NCBI GenBank assembly: GCA_013368445.1 | Contig: JAACJO010000032.1 | Coordinates: forward strand, 214,938-278,937 | Length of the DNA: 64,000 bases | Reading direction: 5' to 3' | Origin: Leucocoprinus leucothites | Lineage: Eukaryota > Basidiomycota > Agaricomycetes > Agaricales > Agaricaceae | Shown: positions 11,527-24,441 of the stretch, piece after piece | Numbering within the stretch: position 1 is the first letter of the stretch | Layout: each line of letters starts with the position of its first letter | Position numbers and translations under genes: made by a program | Notes under the pieces: generated by a model | Databases searched by the model: none | The model's input: the letters and a program-made list of their open reading frames with translations, nothing else | What the model was told of the DNA's origin: nothing

Positions 11527-14500
11527 ATGGCTTCTAGAAGGCAAAGTAACCAGCCTCGTGCTGATAACAATGCCAATCCATCATTGAGCAGCAATTGTAC
11601 TACTTGACAACAAGGGACTAGTGCCCTTAATATGGCAGGGCCTAATACCCCAGTCTGATCACTGCCTATAAGCACTGATAATGCCTATCACAATGATAAT
11701 ACCCATGATGATGAACCACCCTTAAACCATGAAGGGAACACAATACCATCAGAGCTATCTTTAGCTATGAGGGACTTGTTGACCCTCAAAGAGAAGACCC
11801 AAGCAGCCTTCAATAATTATAACATCTGAGCTGAAAGACAATCTGAGATACTCCTCTATGCAGAGTATACATCCAACATATTAGTCAGAGCTGTTGCAGA
11901 GAATAATAATATCTCTGATGACAACTTCAACAAAATGGTCTTTAGGACTGTTCAAAAACTCATAGGCAAATATATTGCCATAAAAAAGGAATGGCTGGAG
12001 CATGCACCATCACCTATGAACATGGTATACAGTACTATGTTGACACCTGCATTTAAAGAATTCCATAGTGAGCAAGATCCCTTGCATGATAGAAACAACT
12101 ATCAACTCCATGGAAGGGTTGTATGCCCTTCCACCCCATTACATAGAGGAATAATACCTCTCTTGCAACTCAAGCTCATGTAGCTAAACTTTTTAAAGCT
12201 CACAAACTAAATGAATCTGACAAAGAATATGATAGATGAGTGACAGAACAAACTTGTATCATTACATTCCTGAATCAACACTCTTCACATCACATTCCAA
12301 CTATGCCAACTACACCAACACAGAGGGCTAATAAGTACTCTGTTTGCCTTGAGGATGAAAACAACAACACTGACAATGACAATAGTTATCAGACACCCTA
12401 TGGCTTACATCACAATCCCTACATCAATGTTGCACATCAATGTGAACATCAAAGGGATCTAAATGAGCATGTGAGTTTTCAATACATGCACAATGAGGAT
12501 CTTTGCACATATGGATCCTCAGATATACCTGACCAAGGTATAGACTTTGAAGGAGTCACCCCTTGAAGCTGCCCAGGATTCGATGTTGAGTCAATTCCTG
12601 ATATTAATAACCATAATAAAGGAAAAACCCCTATTTGGGGAACTTCTCAAATATCTGAGTCAAGGGCCCCAGACTCAATGGTGCCCTTGGATCAAGTCAA
12701 TGATATTTCAGTCAACAGATCTATGGATCATGCACAAAATGCATCCAGAAACCTAGTACATCAACATTGAGGGTATTCCCTTGTTTCTGAACAACCTGAT
12801 ACACATGATACACCCAGCATGGCTATTACATTAAACAAGGCTATTACATTAAACAACCATAAGGACCATATGCACAACAGGATAGCCCACAACAGGATAG
12901 CCTCAGTGGTGTGAGAGTATCTCTTGCAACCTTTTGATTTCCCATCAGACTATAAACTGTCCAATAATAAGCTTCCCAGTGATAAGGTCATAGAGCCTTA
13001 CAAGAGCAGTGCAAAGTTTAGTGAATTGGAGAACTTCATATCTGCCCTTTGCATCAATATGGCAATGAAGGGCCTGGGAGGCACTGGTAAAGCCAGGGAT
13101 AGACTCTGCTTACATTGCAATACCACTTGGCTGGGGAAGCCAAGAGCATGTATATTCATCATGTATTGAGTATCAACAAAATGAAACTTGATTGGACATT
13201 CATAGAGTTCTTATGTGCACTCTACAACAGATTTGTACTCCCTACCATGATGCATGATGCACATGAATGCCTTCACACCATTTGCTACAATGCACATGTA
13301 GAGATTCAGGGTCTTACAATGCCATAATGGATGAGACACAGTGCATGACTGTGTGTCCCAATGATTATACCTTGATTAATGTCTTCCTCAGGGGATTGCC
13401 CAAAGATATGAAAGAGGAATTATTTTTTGAGCAAGGATTATTGCCTGAAGCACACAAGCTCGAAGACTTCTTAGCTTTTGCAATATCCTATGGGTTGGGA
13501 TGGGGGAACACCATGTTCTACCATAAAAACTCATGGGCTGATAGGAGGCATGTCAAGTCACTGAATAAGAAAACTCGACAGTGGAACTCTAGTGCTCTTG
13601 ACCACAAGAAAACTGTTCTTGTGGACTGAAGGGTTGCTAATGGACAGACTACAGTTCCATCAAAAAAACTTCAAGTCACTAATAATAACTCAAACAACAA
13701 CCATATTGGGAACCAACATAATAGTCAACCCAAAGCTAAGGCTGGGCCATCACAACCCTGCAATAGTACTTCCCAATATGCACTGGTGTCACGAGCCGAA
13801 CATCAAGAACAGCTGACGGTTTGAACTTGGTATTATTTTCATGAACTCCTATCCGTTTTCGAATATTGGTTACTTCTGTTTGTATTGGTCTTTCACCTTT
13901 GGACTTATTCTGACACCTTCCATTTTATTAATTCATACCGCCTTGTTGAAATTTTCTGACAACCATTTAATAGTAAATTTTATATCTTCTAGCCTTGTAA
14001 AATTTGCGGACTCCACTTTGATTATTTCTCCACTTACTACTTTGCTTGTTTTCCTTATCCGATCCTATATTCAGCATTGTATATAAGTAGCACGACTTTG
14101 TACTTGGATTCTTCAGTCTGATAATCAACTTAGCGATATGCTACTTTCCTCTGCTCTCTGTTTGTCCTCTGCTCTCTTATCTTGTCTGAAATCCAGGTCA
14201 AGCATCAGTAGTCGGCACAACACATAAGTTGAGGCCACGACCTGCTCCCGTGTCCGAAGACCGGCTCCTGCTTTCTCTGTCACACCTCTGTCCACCTGGT
14301 CCTTGACGTTGGCTCCCTATTCATAGCATTTGCACACTTAACAACTGGTCAGAACCAGTGCACAACAGAAAATACCCAGTATAGTCAAATTTTATGGGTG
14401 TGGAGGGCCCCACTTTGTGAGTGATTGTCCTCAATGCACAAAAAATAATACATCCCATCTTTGGGCTGCATGGACTGTTGCCCCAGACAAATTGTTGCCC

Positions 14501-15012
14501 CACCCATTGGATGACACCAACCTATCAGTAATAACTGAGGAGGAACTGCAGGAAGAGGATACTATTGATGTACCTGAACCCAAAGAGGATGCAGCTTTGG
14601 AACATAGTAGCAACCTTGTAGAGGTCAAAGTGATCGAATCAGACTATGGTTCAGACACAAACAAATTCCTGAGTGCAATCCATGACAATATTATAGACAT
14701 CAAATCAGATTGGATGTCAGATACTGAGATCCTTATTGCTGAGGATGAAGTGATTGAGATTTCCTCTAATGAAGAGGATATCACTAATGGCATGCACCAT
14801 AGTGCCAGATTGAACAAACCCATTAGCAATATAGAAGTCAACAATAATAGTAACATCAAAATAGTTGCAGTATCCTTCATGGGACAATTTGTACCCAAGG
14901 AAAAAACTCATGATCTTATAATCATAAATGCCAAACTGGCATATGCAATATCTGATACATTGGATATCTCACCAAATTCCAAATCAAGGAAATTGGCACT
15001 TCTCCATTGAAC
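11527..15012 (+). pseudogene. Element A gag-like region
   Basis: It begins with ATG (MASRRQSNQP...) about 90 bp after the 5' LTR and continues through many stops, several of them TGA. A gag-like helical region lies around 12,900-13,620. Downstream of the LTR insertion the frame resumes with KFYGCGGPHFVSDCPQC, a zinc knuckle whose first Cys has become Tyr (TAT for TGT). An acidic linker follows. The structural protein would package element RNA. The copy is clearly dead. Confidence 0.75.
13787..14343 (+). repeat. Solo LTR of family C inside gag of A
   Basis: This 557-bp copy starts TGTCACGAGC and ends GCACACTTAACA. It has a perfect 5-bp target duplication ACTGG (13,782-13,786 and 14,344-14,348). 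Removing the LTR and one duplication restores the gag reading frame across the join. Confidence 0.95.
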
Positions 15013-15059
15013 CAAAGAAAAATTGGTTTGACCTCAATTATCTGATAGAGAAAAGCAAT

Positions 15060-17614
15060 GTCTAGCTTCTCTCATGACTATTAATGGCATGGAAGCCTGG
15101 ACCCTTTGTGATTCAGGCAGTACCATGTTAGGGGTAACCCCAACTTTTGCTGAAATAGTAAAAATCAAAGTAAGTGAATTAGTTAACATCTATACCTTAC
15201 AGTTGGGAACTGTAGGTGTTGATCCAACATACACTATGGAGCCATATTAGGAATATCCATTGAGGGTATGGAGTATCTCACTTACATGGACATAGCAAAC
15301 TTTGATCACTATGATGTTATATTGGGTGCCCCCTTTATGCACAAATACAAAGTCAAACTTGACTTTGAAAAATCATGCATCATCATAAGCAGCAGAGATA
15401 TCAGTGTGGATGACACTGTAGGGCAATCTGATACTAGATTGTGACACCAGAGGCTTGTGGATAAATGTCAACCCAAATGACTACCTGAGACAACAGGAAG
15501 AAATAACACTCCAGTGGTGACTATTGAGGAAGTCATCAAGCAAGATGAAATAACAAAGGGTGATTCATTACCCCTTGCTAATCAACCTATCCTTGAGAGC
15601 ACAGTAGTGGCACCACCATCTACTGCTAATGCAACTTCCAGATCAATTGAGCATAATGCTCAACCTTCATCACCACCATTCCTCTGTAGGTCTTGTAAGA
15701 GACTACAAGATCCACCTGTCATGTTCATGATGCACAACTATTATTATGATCCCAGAATGCCAGATGAATGGAATCAAATTATGGCAGACATCAGGATGAT
15801 GTCTACAAATGTTGATAAATCATCCATAGGTTACAACCTAAGCAGTCCTAGAGATAAAGTTGAGACTGTCAAATTTACCTGTGAACAGTATCCCAAGCAA
15901 TGCACTCAAGACTATTTATGGAGCATGCACATCATCAGCCCTCCAATGACTGATCTGAGTACTTCTCAAACTAGGAATGATAACCATTGGAAGAAACCAC
16001 CCAATAAATCTAGTGGTCCAATTGAGAAGGACATTCCCTACATTTGAGAGGAAATATTCTCAGAGTACTCTAATATGATGCAGGGTACACCTGACAAATT
16101 GCCTCCTTTTCATGAAGTAGATCACAAAGTACATCTGATAGATGACAACAAGCGATATATATATCACTTGCCCTAATGTCCTCACTCTCTCCCAGATGAG
16201 TTCCATGCAAAACTCAATCAATATGTCAATGCTGGCTGGTGGGAACTGTGTTTGGTATCACAAGCAGCATTATTGATATGCATTCCTAAGAAGGATGGTT
16301 GACTTAGAACAGTCATCAATACCAGACAACAGAATGACAACACTGTAAAGGATGTTACACCTTTACCTGATCAGGAAGTGATCCAAGAAGATGTGGCTAG
16401 AGTGAAGTTTTGCTCTAAAATAGACTTAGCTGATGCCTACAAACAAGTATGGGTATGGTTAGAAGACATGCACAAGACAGCCTTTGCAACTATATCAGGG
16501 ACATATATCAGCAATATAATGCAGTAGGGAGATTGTAATGCTCCTACAACATTTCAATGTCTGATGACAGTAATATACCATGATGCCATTGGTATACATA
16601 TACATGTATACCTGGACAATATCTTTGTATATTCAGAAACTGTCAAAGAACATGAGGAGCACTTACATATCATATTTGATCACCTCTGAGAAAGTCAACT
16701 TTATGTTAAAGCATCTAAAGTTGAATTATACACCAAGAAGATTGATTGTCTTGGCCACATCATTGATGATCAAGATATTCAACCTGATTATGACAAATTA
16801 GAACAGGTATGTGCATGGAGAACTCCACACAATTACAATGATGTTCAAAAATTTGTTGGACTCATTAACTATGTGTCCAACTTTCTACTGGATATAACAT
16901 CATACACTGGACTGTTAATGTCCATCACTCAGAATGGGACACCATTCCATTGGTGTTCCCTTCACCAATAATGATTTGATATGATCAAACACATCTACTA
17001 CAAGACCCTGATTATTTGGCCCATAAACCCAAAAATGGGTGAGCTGATCTGGGTAATCTGTGATGCCTTGAAAACAGGCATAGGATCTATGTATGGGCAA
17101 GGACAATCATGGATTGATTGCCACCCAGCAGGACCATATCAAAAAAGTTCTCAGCTGCACAGCAGAACTATGCTGTGCATGAACTTGAAACACTAGCTAT
17201 CCTTGAAGCACTACTAAAGTGGGAGGACAAGCTTATTGGTTACCATATTCATGTTATAACTGATTACAAATCACTTGAGTTTTTCAAAACTCAAAACAAT
17301 TTATTGAGCAGACACCTTCAATGGCTCAATTACTTATCATGTTTTGACTTTGATATGACTTATATTAAAGGCAAGAACAACAAAGTTGCAGACTGCTTAC
17401 CATGCTACTATGAGAGCAATGAACCTGGAGAGGTTCACCTGCCCAAGGACTATGTACAGGCTGATTATAGAATTGACCCTAATGAAGATGACCTCCCCAA
17501 CACATGTGTTGTTGAGATCCAATCTCAACAAGAACAGATTGAAAGAATGAGTGGGATAACCAATGAAGCTCAACATTGGAGTACAAGGTTGCAGGAAAAA
17601 TGGGAACAAATGTG
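15060..17614 (+). pseudogene. Element A protease, reverse transcriptase and RNase H
   Basis: The protease active site is visible as LCDSGSTM near 15,110. Reverse transcriptase follows, with KIDLADAYKQVWV near 16,430 and the catalytic box as YLDN near 16,610 instead of YxDD. The chromovirus RT/RNase H connection (QKFVGLINYVSNF) comes next, then RNase H with AVHELETLAILEAL and a GKNNKVADCL block near 17,380. At least one frameshift separates the two parts of RNase H near 17,110. The sequence is broken at 17,614 by element B and resumes at 26,482. Confidence 0.85.
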
Positions 17615-18269
17615 TGTTATGTATATTGATTATATCTAGCATTTGTTCCATCTACAATACAAAGTTGATATTAGCTTTACTTAAGTAATATTGCAATTAT
17701 GTTTTCCCTTCTATTTGTTATTGTTTTCTTTAGTTTGTTTACTTTGTCTCATTATGACTCATTACAATTTGTTTGGTTTCATTTACATTTTGATGACATG
17801 TAATTATTAAATATAGCTGTGCTATATTTGGACTTACCTTGTGATCAATCAGATGATCAAAGAAGAAACTTCTTTAGAAGAACTTGTAAAGCTTCTTTGA
17901 CAGATCACGTCTTATATAGTTTAATTAGCATTAAGGAAGCTGTACACTTCTCTTCTTTCATTAGAAGCCCTTAGCCCTAGTTAATATTAGATACAGACTT
18001 GTATCATATATAAGTCATCAACATCCACCAAGGAGAAACATTGTTTCTACTTAGTTAGGTGGAGACTCAATACGAGCCTTTATCTAAACAAAGTCAAATT
18101 GAACTTAAGCCCTAAGATTTCAATTACTAAAGTCTTAACTCTATAATCACCATATTATAACTCTGACTTTGTAAATGACTTTGTTGCTTACCAAGAAGGA
18201 GTCCCCTTTGATAAGATCTACTTGATACTTATCGCGCCAGCTTAGGACTGGGCCGGCGTCACTATAACA
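17615..18269 (+). repeat. 5' LTR of element B
   Basis: It starts TGTTATGTATATTGATTA and ends GTCACTATAACA. It differs from the 3' LTR mainly by transitions and one 15-bp length difference near 17,870. Confidence 0.93.
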
Positions 18270-18836
18270 TTAAGTAGAAACGATCCTTCTCTGTTAGCAC
18301 AGAGCCACTACTTTGCCCAGTAACCCAACAACATTGCAAACACTGTTGATTTGGGTTATCGCGGTTATCGCACAAGCTGTCCCAAAACTATTGTGCATAA
18401 CAACGAAGAGAGGGTCAACACACATTGCCAACTAGTGGAATAGTTGAGGATCACTCTTATTGATCTGAGCAATTACCCACACTCTTAAAACATTTGGAGG
18501 CTTGTGAGAGCTAAGGTCTTTGTACCTAAATCTCAAATAAGATACCAGACCCAAGGGTAGATACTTGGAAGGGAGAAATTTGCCAGAAGAATAGGCATAT
18601 CTCTGAAGATTACCAGACCCAAGGGTAAATACTCAGAAGACAGTTTATCTGCTGAGAGTCTTAAGAGACTATAAATACACAGTCCTAGTGACTATAAAGG
18701 TGAGTCCAAAGTGACTATAAACTAATTTTCCAATCATGGCAGAATCAAACTGCAAGTGTGATAATTGTCTTAAGGACAATCTTCTATTTAAGACCATACC
18801 AGGTGTCTCCTTAGGCACCCATAGTCACAATCCACA
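18270..18836. other. Element B 5' untranslated leader
   Basis: This is the leader between the 5' LTR and the gag ATG. A short imperfect repeat (ACCAGACCCAAGGGTA, near 18,543 and 18,611) is seen. No clear tRNA primer site was recognised. Confidence 0.6.
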
Positions 18837-21017
18837 ATGGATGAAGAACAGTTCCTTAGAGAACATTTTCCCAAATCAGCCTATGATTCAATCTTCAGTG
18901 AATCAGGGAAACACAGAGTCTGGAAGAGCAAAGAAACAAAGAAGCTCTACTACAACAAAGGAAAAGACGTCTATTATGTCCCTGCCAAGGCTGAATACAC
19001 AGTTCGATGAGAATTCCAAAAATACCATGGAAAGCAACTCATTGAAGCAGTCAAAGAACAAGTCACACAAGGAGCTGATCCAGAAAGACTTGACTCATTT
19101 ACCTCAAGACAATTCCAAGAGGAAATCGAAAGAAACCCCTCAGAACAACCCTTCCACATCCCAGATACCCCTGCAGAATCCAGCAGGACCATCAAATCAA
19201 TTGTCAATGCAACCCCAAGAATTGGAGAAACCTCACAAGAAAATAATTCAGAGCCCAGAGTTGACACTCCAAGCTCAGAAGAATCTGAACCTGACAAAGA
19301 AGACAAAGAAGAAGATGAAGAAGGAACAGATAGTGGAGAAAGAAGCCAACAGGAATCTGAAGGAAATTGAACTGAAGAGGAAGCAGAAGAACTTGCTAGG
19401 GCAATCGATAATCTCAAACTCAAATCCCCAGAAAAGCCCAGAGTTGATAGACCCCCTTCTTACACCTCAAGCCTAGCCCTTGGACATAGCCCAAGGTTCC
19501 TCAGTCCCATTACGAACCCTATCCCCTTTAGCTTTACCAATACCCCCACCGGTATTGCCAGTACCAGTACCCTACCAGCAACCAATCCCAACATTGCTAC
19601 AGCCAGTACTACCATCACCGTACCTGCTAACACCCAACCAAAAGGGAAAGCAAAGGCAGCTGTCACCAACACAGGAGGTTCTTCAAATTGAAGAAGCCCC
19701 ACACCACCACCACCAAGACCACAGGGAGGACCACCAAGTCCCAGAGGTAATCTGCCTGGAGGACCAGGAGGACCAGGAGGAGGACCACCAAATCCTAATC
19801 CAAGCCCCCCACCAAATCCAATGGCACAACCTCAAGCAGGATTCCAACTCAAATTCCCAAAGCCCAACAGGTTTGATGACAACCCCAGCTATTACAGACC
19901 ATGGATGGCCAAAGTCAAACTCTACTTCAACTCATATGGTGTCACAGATGACCAATCAAGAATCAACTACACCCTTGGATTACTCGATGGAGCTGCCAAG
20001 TTATGGCAACAGGATTACAGACTTAGTCAAGCAACTGCAGCTACCCAAGCAGGATACACCCCACACACCTTTGACGAGTTTAAGAATGCACTTGAACAGT
20101 CATTCGCTCCAACACAGCAGAGCTTTGAGGCTGAAAGAGAGCTCCGCTATTATAGACAACAAAGCAAATACATCAAGGAGTACATCACCAATTTTTCCAT
20201 CCTTGCCTCATGTGCAGGACTTACTGACAGCACTTCTCTCCAATCCTACTTTGCCAAAGGACTCGACAACAATGTCAGATTTGAAGCAATTCAAGCTGAC
20301 CCCCAAACCCTTGCAGAGTGGAAAACTGCTGCAAGACAAGCATACAAAGTTGTCCAAGAACAAAAGAGATACCGCATTGGAAATTCTACTCCAGGATCTT
20401 CAAATAGATCAAGAAAGACCAAAAAGAATAGTAGACAATACAGATCCCAACCACAATATAATGATATCCATAATCAACCCATATCTAGACCCAGACGATC
20501 CGAGTGGGACATGGATATCGACAGAATATCAAGAGGAATTTACTGATTATCAGTCAAAGATGATCAGGAAACAGATGACGGAGGTATATATGAACTTGGC
20601 ACAGAGGATGATGATAATCCTGAAGAAGAGGAGAGTGAAGGAGAAGGCATCAATGAAATGTACAATGAAGGACCAAGCAACACAGACAGAGATGTCTATG
20701 GTTCACTATACTCCCACATCATCAATAATGTTCTCACCAACAAACAGAGAGTTGCACTCAAGAGAGGAGAATGTTTCTTCTGCCACAAGAAAGGACATTT
20801 CACTAAATCTTGTCCGGCAAGGAAGGTTTGGTTTAAGTCAACAGGAAAGACAAACATAGGACAGAAGTTGATGCAGAAGTCCAAGCCCAAACCAAAACAG
20901 GGGAATTGTAGACCTTTCAAGCCTAAAAGGAAAGATCCCAATGCTATGGTCTATGAAATAGATCAAGCTAGTGACGAAGATGATCCATTTCAAGAATACT
21001 CAAATGAAAATTTTTGA
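18837..21017 (+). pseudogene. Element B gag (about 727 codons, four in-frame TGA)
   Basis: One frame runs from the ATG (MDEEQFLREHFPK) to TGA at 21,015. An N-terminal acidic and Pro/Gly-rich part is followed by a retrotransposon gag domain (19,821-20,400; KPNRFDDNPSYYRPWMAKVK and LGLLDGAAKLWQQDY). A basic, then acidic linker leads to a CX2CX4HX4C zinc knuckle (CFFCHKKGHFTKSC near 20,777). Four internal stops, all TGA, interrupt it (near 19,005, 19,368, 19,689 and 20,544). The gag would form the particle and bind RNA. Its end overlaps pol in the -1 frame at a slippery heptamer. Confidence 0.88.
21008..21014 (+). promoter_or_regulatory. Predicted -1 ribosomal frameshift site (A AAT TTT)
   Basis: The heptamer AAATTTT lies in the gag frame as A AAT TTT, fitting X XXY YYZ. 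The gag TGA follows at once, and the pol frame continues in -1 as AAA TTT TTG AGT. Both the phase and the position are as expected for gag-pol fusion. Confidence 0.7.
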
Positions 21018-24000
21018 GTACTCATGAAGATCAGATAGATGTCATTGATCTTCAATCAAACAAAGGATTAACAGTACATGTACCAATATTGCTCCATACA
21101 ACTAGAGCAAAACACAGCCTACAAGCACTACTCAATTCAGGAGCAAGTGGAGAATTCATTGACCCACAACTAGTCGACACTTACAACCTGCTGAAATTCA
21201 AAATGAAAAAGGCAATCAAGGTCCATAATGCTGACAGAACACAAAACTTATCAGGAAGTTGTACTCACTATACAAAATTAAAAATAGAAGTGAACAACAA
21301 AATTATGACAATCTCTCCAAGAATAGTCAAACTTGGATCAAACCAACTATTCTTAGGAATCACATGGTTAAAGAGATTTAACCCTGATGTTGATTGGCAG
21401 AAACTGTCATTATGTTGGCAAGATGAAAACTCAAACACAATCAAATTAACTAAAGCAAAGACTGATTCCATCAATCAGTTATATTATGAAATCAATGTGA
21501 AATCTAACACATCACAACAACTTCACAATTCGGCTACTAAACCTAAATGGGAATCAGACCCTATGAAAGCCATACCTAAGAAATTTCATCAGTTTCTCAA
21601 AGTCTTCAACAAAGACGAATCTGAGAAATTACCACCCAGACACCCTTGGGATCACAAAATCGAGACTATACCCAAATTTGAACCCAAACACATGCCAGTT
21701 TATCACCTGACACCTCAGGAGAGAACTGAACTTGACAAATTCATTTCTGAAAACCTATGAAAGGGATATATTCGGAAATCCAAATCACCTATGGCCTCTT
21801 CTTTCTTCTTTGTAGGAAAGAAAGGAGGAGACTTACACCCATGTCAAGACTATTGATTCCTTAACAAGAATATGATAAAGAATGCTCACCCAATACTGAG
21901 CATATCACAAATCATGGATAAACTCAAAGGATCTAATTGGTTTACCAAGTTAGATGTCCGACTAGGATACAATAATGTCCAAATCCATGAAGGACATGAA
22001 TGGAAAGTGGCATTCTGCACCCCTAATGGGTTATATGAACCTACAGTCATGTTCTTCGGAATGACAAATTCACCCACTACTTTCCAATCCATGATGAATC
22101 ATATATTCAAAGACCTTACTGAGAAAGCCAGAGTCATTATCTACATAGATGATATCCTTATCCATGTGAAAACAAAAGAACAACTCGAAAGACTTACTAA
22201 ACAAGTCTTGAAGATTCTACAACAGAACAAGTTGTATTTAAAGACTGAGAAATGCGAATTCGAGAAGCAATGTCTAGAATATCTCGGAGTTATCATAACT
22301 CCTGACTCTAATGAGATGGACCCAATCAAACTAAAAGGAATACAGGATTGGCCTGTACCTAAGTCTGTCTGAAATATCAGACAGTTTATTGGTTTCTGCA
22401 ACTTCTATCAAAAATTCATCCATAACTTCTCAGCTATCACACAACCACTTAATGCATTACTTTGAAAAACCACAAAATTTGAATGGAACCCAGAAGCACA
22501 GAAAAGCTTTGAGAAGCTAAAGGAACAATTCCTTAAGCAACCTATACTACAAATAGTTGACAAATCAAAGCCATTCAAAATCGAATGTGATGCATCAGCA
22601 TTTGCTACCAGTGCAGTGTTACTCCAAAGAGATTCAAATGGAGATAAACACCCTGTGGCTTACTATTCACAAACCCTTAACCCTGCTGAACAAAACTATC
22701 ATGTGTCTGACCAAGAATTCCTTGCTATTATTAGAGCACTAAAGGAATGGCAACACTACCTCAAAGGATCAGCACACCCTATCATCATATGGTCTGATCA
22801 TGAGAATCTGACCAGATGGCGAGAACCACAACAATTAAACTGACACCAAGCAAGATGGATACTATACATGACACACTTCCATTACTCCATAAAGCACTTG
22901 GCTGGAAACAAAAATACTCTTGCTGATGCACTCAGCAGATGACCTGATTTAGTACCAGAAGGAAAGGATAACAAAGATCTAGTTGCAATTCCATCAGAAA
23001 AATTCATTAAATTCCTTTCTGAGGAAATCACACAACAAAATTAAAAATAACCAAATGAAGATCACCCCTTCTGAAAGATTTACTGAAGACAATGGCACCT
23101 ATAAATATCAGGGAAGACATGTGATACCTGAAGATGCCGAACTCAAAAGAAGTCTTCTACAACGTATACATGATCATGAGACATCAGAGCACCCAGGAAC
23201 AGCTGAAACATTCTGTAAACTATCTAAATTAGTTTACTGGCCTGGAATGAACACATATGTTCAGAACTACGTCAAAGGATGCCCCACTTGTCAACAATAC
23301 AAAATAAACCATCATCTGGTTAAACCACCAATGCAACCAATCAAAGGCCCTTCTTCTACAAGGCCCTTTTCCCAAATATCCATGGATCTAATCACTGATC
23401 TACCACCTGACAATGGCTATGATTGTATATTGTCCATAGTGGACCATGGACTTATGAAAGGGATAATTCTAACTCCAACAAAGAAGACAGTAAATGCCAA
23501 TGGCATTGCTGAAATTCCTATTGACAAAGTATTTTCAAAATATGGAACACCCAACAAAATAATCTCAGATCAAGATCCACAATTTGCTGCTAAATCAATG
23601 CAAAAACTATATGAAAAACTCAATATTACACCAGCCCTGTCTACAGCATATCATCCACAGACAGATGGTACTACTGAAAGATATAATCAAGAAATCGAGT
23701 TTTATTTAGCAGTTTACACATCACAAAATCCAACCATATGGAAACAGGCACTTCCAATGATTGAATTCATACACAATACGAAACCCCATTCTGGAAGAAA
23801 ACACTCACCATACGAATTAATCTTAGGATACAACCCATAAGCATTTATCTCAGACAAAGAAACAGACACACCTTCTATCGATGAGAAGTCTTTATTCTTA
23901 GACCAAGTTCAAGAAGCAGCTTTAGAGGCACGTGAACGAACATGTCTAATGATGGCTCAATGAAAGAACCAACCTTGGATGCCATTCAAAGTAGGAGACC

Positions 24001-24425
24001 AAGTTTGGTTAGATAACTGAAATCTCCCTTTGCCCTATGCTTCTAAGAAGCTTAATCAATGAAGAGAAGGTCCCTTTACTATTATGAGAAAAACCTCCCC
24101 AGTAAACTATGAACTCAAACTACCACCAAAGTGGAAAATTCACAACAAGTTCCATGCCTCACTTCTCATGCCAGTCACTGAGAATGACATATATAGGAAA
24201 CACAACCCTAAACCACCACCTATTCTTGTATCTGGAGAAGAACAATACGAAGTCAAAGCAGTCCTAAACCATAGAACTCACAGACTATGTTCTGGAACAA
24301 AAATAGAATACCTAATACGTTGGAAAGGATACGGACCAACTGAAGACTCATGGGAACCAGAGAAAAATCTTGAAAATTCAAAAGAAATTATTCAAGAGTA
24401 TAAAACCCAACACAATCTCTCTTAA
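21014..24425 (+). pseudogene. Element B pol: protease, RT, RNase H, integrase, chromodomain
   Basis: The domains are complete and in order. Protease has the active-site box as LLNSGASGEF near 21,131, with Asn for the catalytic Asp. RT (21,610-22,400) has TKLDVRLGYNNVQI and an intact YIDD near 22,144. RNase H (22,550-22,940) has IECDASAFATSAVL and WSDHENL. Integrase (23,050-23,840) has a zinc-binding head, MDLITDLPP, SDQDPQF and TDGTTERYNQE as the DD-E residues. The chromodomain near 24,300 has YLIRWKGYGPTEDSWEPE. The stops at 21,758, 21,855, 22,370, 22,463, 22,841, 22,940, 23,961, 24,018 and 24,060 are TGA, and one at 23,838 is TAA. A frameshift lies near 23,040. Chromodomains of this lineage target integration to heterochromatin. 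Confidence 0.9.
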
Positions 24426-24441
24426 ATATTCCCCAGCTTCA

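Noticed and set aside
18974..19423. Minus-strand Ser-rich ORF of 149 aa
   Set aside because: Complement of the Glu/Ser-rich part of gag B; only composition makes it open.
18837..24425. TGA recoded as an amino acid in element B
   Set aside because: Neighbouring host genes use TGA as a normal stop, and deamination of CGA or TGG explains the pattern.
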